Below are positions 61,619 through 64,000 of a DNA stretch of 64,000 nt, in pieces; within the stretch, counting starts at the first letter, position 1, and the number at the start of each line of letters is the position of its first letter. The notes beneath the pieces are model-generated. The model had not been told where the DNA came from, ran no database searches, and worked only from the letters and a program-made list of their open reading frames with translations. This DNA is from Lachnoclostridium sp. An181 (GTDB lineage Bacteria > Bacillota > Clostridia > Lachnospirales > Lachnospiraceae): NCBI RefSeq assembly GCF_002160325.1, contig NZ_NFKJ01000005.1, forward strand, positions 62,001 through 126,000, in the 5' to 3' direction. Both the position numbers and the translations under genes were made by a program.

Positions 61619-62629
61619 TTATTGTTCCGGCAATACCCACGACCAGTGTCCGCCGGGTTTTATCGACTGGACGCCAAGATCCTTCTTCGCATTCCAGAGC
61701 GTTTTCCTTTTAATGCCACGGCTTTCCGACTCTTTAAGGATTACATTCTGTTCAACTGCTCCATCCGCCAATATATCGAGCAGGAACTCTTTCGCCTCTT
61801 TTATCTTCTGCCCACGGTTATTGCCGCTCAGCAGATCATCCGCACTGATGTCATATTCCCCGATCCATTCAAATCCGTTCTCTTTATCCAAGCGAAAAGC
61901 GATTGATTTTCCCTCTGGTGCAAGGGAGCTTTTTACATGGCAAACTACTCTTGTTTCCGGCTCGTTCTTCACACGCCCTACAATCAGAACACTCCTTGCC
62001 GCCGCCTGAAAGTCAATAGAACCAAGCCCCCTATATGAAGATTTTCCGGTGCTATTCTTGTTCATATGACCGATCAGTACAATCGCACAGTGGTATTTTT
62101 CTGCCAGCACAGATACCCGCTTCATCAGCGGGCGGATTTCATTTGCCCGGTGCATATCTACTTCTGCTCCAAGAAAACTCTGGATCGGATCTAAGACTAT
62201 AAGACGAGCGTTTGTCTGCCGGATTGCCTGTTCCAGACGTTCATCTAACATTGTCAACGGCTGTTCACTATCATCAATGACAAGCACTTTAGAGCAGTCT
62301 GCCCCTGCCGCCAGAAGACGGGGCTTTATAGTATCTCCCAGCCCGTCTTCTGCGGTCTGGTAAATCACATTGACTGGCTCGTTTGCCTTTTCTGTGGGTT
62401 CTTCCTCTCCCTTCTTTACCGGAAGTACAGGCTCGCCTTTTGTCAGCTTTGCTATGATCTGCAATACCATTGTCGTTTTGCCCTCTCCGGGATCGCCCTG
62501 AATAATTGTTACTTTCCCATAAGGGATGAACGGATAGAGCAGCCATTCCACCTGCTCCACCGCAACATCCTCCATATTGATCAGCCGGAGTCCCGGCTCT
62601 GCCTTTCGGTTTTTCAAATTTACCTCCAT
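61619..62629 (-). CDS. AAA-family replication/helicase ATPase (RepA-like)
   Basis: 336 residues. Walker A is GDPGEGKTT (about residue 46), Walker B LIVLDPIQSF (about 148), then IVLIGHMNKNSTGKSSYRGLGSIDFQAAARSVL. This is the RecA-like hexameric fold of RepA/DnaB-type ATPases of mobile elements (AAA_25). It may help element replication after excision. Confidence 0.85.
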   Translation of the reverse strand: MEVNLKNRKAEPGLRLINMEDVAVEQVEWLLYPFIPYGKVTIIQGDPGEGKTTMVLQIIAKLTKGEPVLPVKKGEEEPTEKANEPVNVIYQTAEDGLGDTIKPRLLAAGADCSKVLVIDDSEQPLTMLDERLEQAIRQTNARLIVLDPIQSFLGAEVDMHRANEIRPLMKRVSVLAEKYHCAIVLIGHMNKNSTGKSSYRGLGSIDFQAAARSVLIVGRVKNEPETRVVCHVKSSLAPEGKSIAFRLDKENGFEWIGEYDISADDLLSGNNRGQKIKEAKEFLLDILADGAVEQNVILKESESRGIKRKTLWNAKKDLGVQSIKPGGHWSWVLPEQ

Positions 62630-62722
62630 TTCCGGTTGAAAGCATTATGGGACTCTGGTAGAATACAGATAGATTGATTTTGGTATTTTACCAAGTCCCA
62701 GCCTTTAGGTGTTTGCCGACAC

Positions 62723-63052
62723 TTAAAGGCTTTTTTCATCTTTCATACCCTGCATTGTATTTGTGATTAGTTCAATCGTATCTAATAAGTCTCTGGAAAC
62801 GCCAGCGCCTGCCTCTATGCGTTCCAACTGTTCCAGTACCTTTGCCAGTTCATTTTTCAGAGCTTTATACACTTTCGGATTTCCAACCACTACAACTTCT
62901 TTTTCCTGCAGACGGCGGATAATATAATCCTGCTTTGTCAATCCTGACAGCCGCACAGCCGCCTCAAGCTGTTCATCTTCTTCCGGCGATACCCGGAACG
63001 CTACAATCTTATTTCTCCAACGCCCCTGCCGATCCAAAACTTTTACTGACAT
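62723..63052 (-). CDS. MobC-like mobilization accessory protein
   Basis: 109 residues: RNKIVAFRVSPEEDEQLEAAVRLSGLTKQDYIIRRLQEKEVVVVGNPKVYKALKNELAKVLEQLERIEAG, a ribbon-helix-helix start as in MobC/relaxosome accessory proteins. It overlaps the integrase end by 10 bases, so the two are translationally coupled. Confidence 0.8.
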   Translation of the reverse strand: MSVKVLDRQGRWRNKIVAFRVSPEEDEQLEAAVRLSGLTKQDYIIRRLQEKEVVVVGNPKVYKALKNELAKVLEQLERIEAGAGVSRDLLDTIELITNTMQGMKDEKSL

Positions 63053-64000
63053 TCCTTGTTTTCTCCTTTCTCTGTTCTGTTCCCTGTTCTCTCAACATTA
63101 AGCCTGTCTGCCATTTCTGTCTGCTTTGAGGGGAATAGGTGTGCATACCGGTAAGTGATTTTTTCACTTTCGTGTCCTACCCGGTCTCCAATCGCCAGGG
63201 CAGTAAACCCCATATCTATCAATAGGGAAACATGGCTGTGACGAAGGTCATGGATCCTGATCCGTTTTACCCCGGCAGCCTTACATCCCCTGTCCATTTC
63301 ATGTGATAAATAGTGTTTCGTCACCGGAAACAGGCGGTCTGTTGGTTTCAGGCTGTAATACAGCTTCATACAATCTTCCATTTCCTCAGACAGAAATTGA
63401 GGCATTTTAACCACCCGGTTACTTTTCTTCGTCTTCGGGCTGGTAATCACATCTCTGCCCTTTAACCGCTGATAGGATTTATTGATCGTTACCGTCTGGT
63501 TATGAAAGTCAAAATCCGCTGGCGTCAGTGCCAACAGCTCGCCCTCCCTGATCCCACACCAGTAGAGCATTTCAAAAGCATAGTAGGAAAGCGGCTTGTC
63601 CATCATTGCCTCCGCAAATTTCAGATATTCTTCTTTTGTCCAGAACAACATTTCCTTGCTTTCCTCCGCTCCCATTGTTCCTGCCTTTCTCGCCGGATTG
63701 ATATTCAGATCATAGTAACGGATCGCATGGTTGAAAATAGAACTCAACTGTCCGTGGATTGTTTTCAGATAGGTGGGAGATACGGGTTTGCCTGTTTTCC
63801 CATTCTGACTCCGCATTTCATTCTGCCAGTCGATCACATCTTTTGCCGTGATCTCAGACAGTTTTCTTTGCCCCAGATAGGGAAGAATTTTGCTTTGAAT
63901 AATGCTTTCCTTTGTAAGCCATGTGTTTTCTTTCAATCGTGGACGCACGTCTGCCTCATACAATTTGCAGAAACTTTCTAATGTCATATCCATATTTGCC
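63043..64000 (-). CDS. int: Tyrosine site-specific integrase (5' end outside window)
   Basis: At least 318 residues; the frame continues to the window edge before the Met at 63993, so the arm-binding domain is probably cut off. Core: TLESFCKLYEADVRPRLKENTW, LYWCGIREGELLALTPADFD (Arg), KTKKSNRVVKMP, HDLRHSHVSLLIDMGFTALAIGDRVGHESEKITYRYAHLFP (HxLRH, GH, Tyr). All catalytic residues are present. It belongs to an integrative mobilizable element with the genes 61006-63052. Confidence 0.92.
   Translation of the reverse strand, partial: ANMDMTLESFCKLYEADVRPRLKENTWLTKESIIQSKILPYLGQRKLSEITAKDVIDWQNEMRSQNGKTGKPVSPTYLKTIHGQLSSIFNHAIRYYDLNINPARKAGTMGAEESKEMLFWTKEEYLKFAEAMMDKPLSYYAFEMLYWCGIREGELLALTPADFDFHNQTVTINKSYQRLKGRDVITSPKTKKSNRVVKMPQFLSEEMEDCMKLYYSLKPTDRLFPVTKHYLSHEMDRGCKAAGVKRIRIHDLRHSHVSLLIDMGFTALAIGDRVGHESEKITYRYAHLFPSKQTEMADRLNVERTGNRTEKGENKECQ

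Overview
The window looks like a low-to-medium G+C Firmicute chromosome, most likely a gut Lachnospiraceae (Clostridia). This rests on the gene content (SPFH/zinc-ribbon cluster, Spo0A-type DNA-binding protein, TPP-controlled thi operon, Clostridia-type I-B cas genes), strong AGGAGG ribosome sites and sigma-A promoters. The species is an inference. I saw no rRNA or tRNA gene.

Layout. 1-15.5 kb is ordinary accessory chromosome: a HAD-HD fusion cut by the window edge, an AraC regulator, an XRE-TPR regulator, a MarR/membrane-protein pair, an SPFH cluster, a DUF2798 protein with a decayed copy, a Mef-like exporter with an attenuator-like leader, and intact and decayed DUF4160/DUF2442 modules. 15.8-20.5 kb holds a giant multicopper oxidase with a DUF2935 partner.

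20.8-44.9 kb is a compound CRISPR island. Array 1 (59 repeats, 58 spacers) is followed by a complete type I-B set on the minus strand, in transcription order cas6-cas8b-cas7-cas5-cas3-cas4-cas1-cas2. Next come a decayed mini-array, a DUF3791/DUF3990 toxin-antitoxin-like cassette, an hsdS relic, and array 2 (21 repeats, 20 spacers). The island ends with a complete type III-B operon (cmr1-cmr2/cas10-cmr3-cmr4-cmr5-cmr6) that continues without a gap into a DEDDh exonuclease and a membrane-anchored CorA-like protein. The III-B module has no cas6, cas1 or cas2. The two repeats differ at two of 30 positions and the leaders share motifs, so the I-B Cas6 and Cas1-Cas2 probably serve both arrays. Cas10 has an intact GGDD cyclase site and no HD nuclease. 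With the DEDDh and CorA-like genes, this points to a nucleotide-signalling, membrane-acting type III system of the SAM-AMP/CorA kind. That is the most exciting part of the window.

45.1-49.8 kb is a thiamine operon (thiM-thiE-HAD-thiD-thiC) behind a sigma-A promoter and a TPP riboswitch. 49.8-56.5 kb is a graveyard: a frameshifted membrane protein, a broken trypsin-like protease, an internally deleted IS3-family element, mobilization-protein relics and a tyrosine-recombinase relic, with one intact XRE/membrane cassette among them. 56.7-60.7 kb carries a YhgE/Pip protein divergent from a TetR regulator, with palindromic operators between them. 60.8-64 kb is the start of an integrative mobilizable element (integrase, MobC-like protein, AAA ATPase, two small accessory genes) that runs off the right edge.
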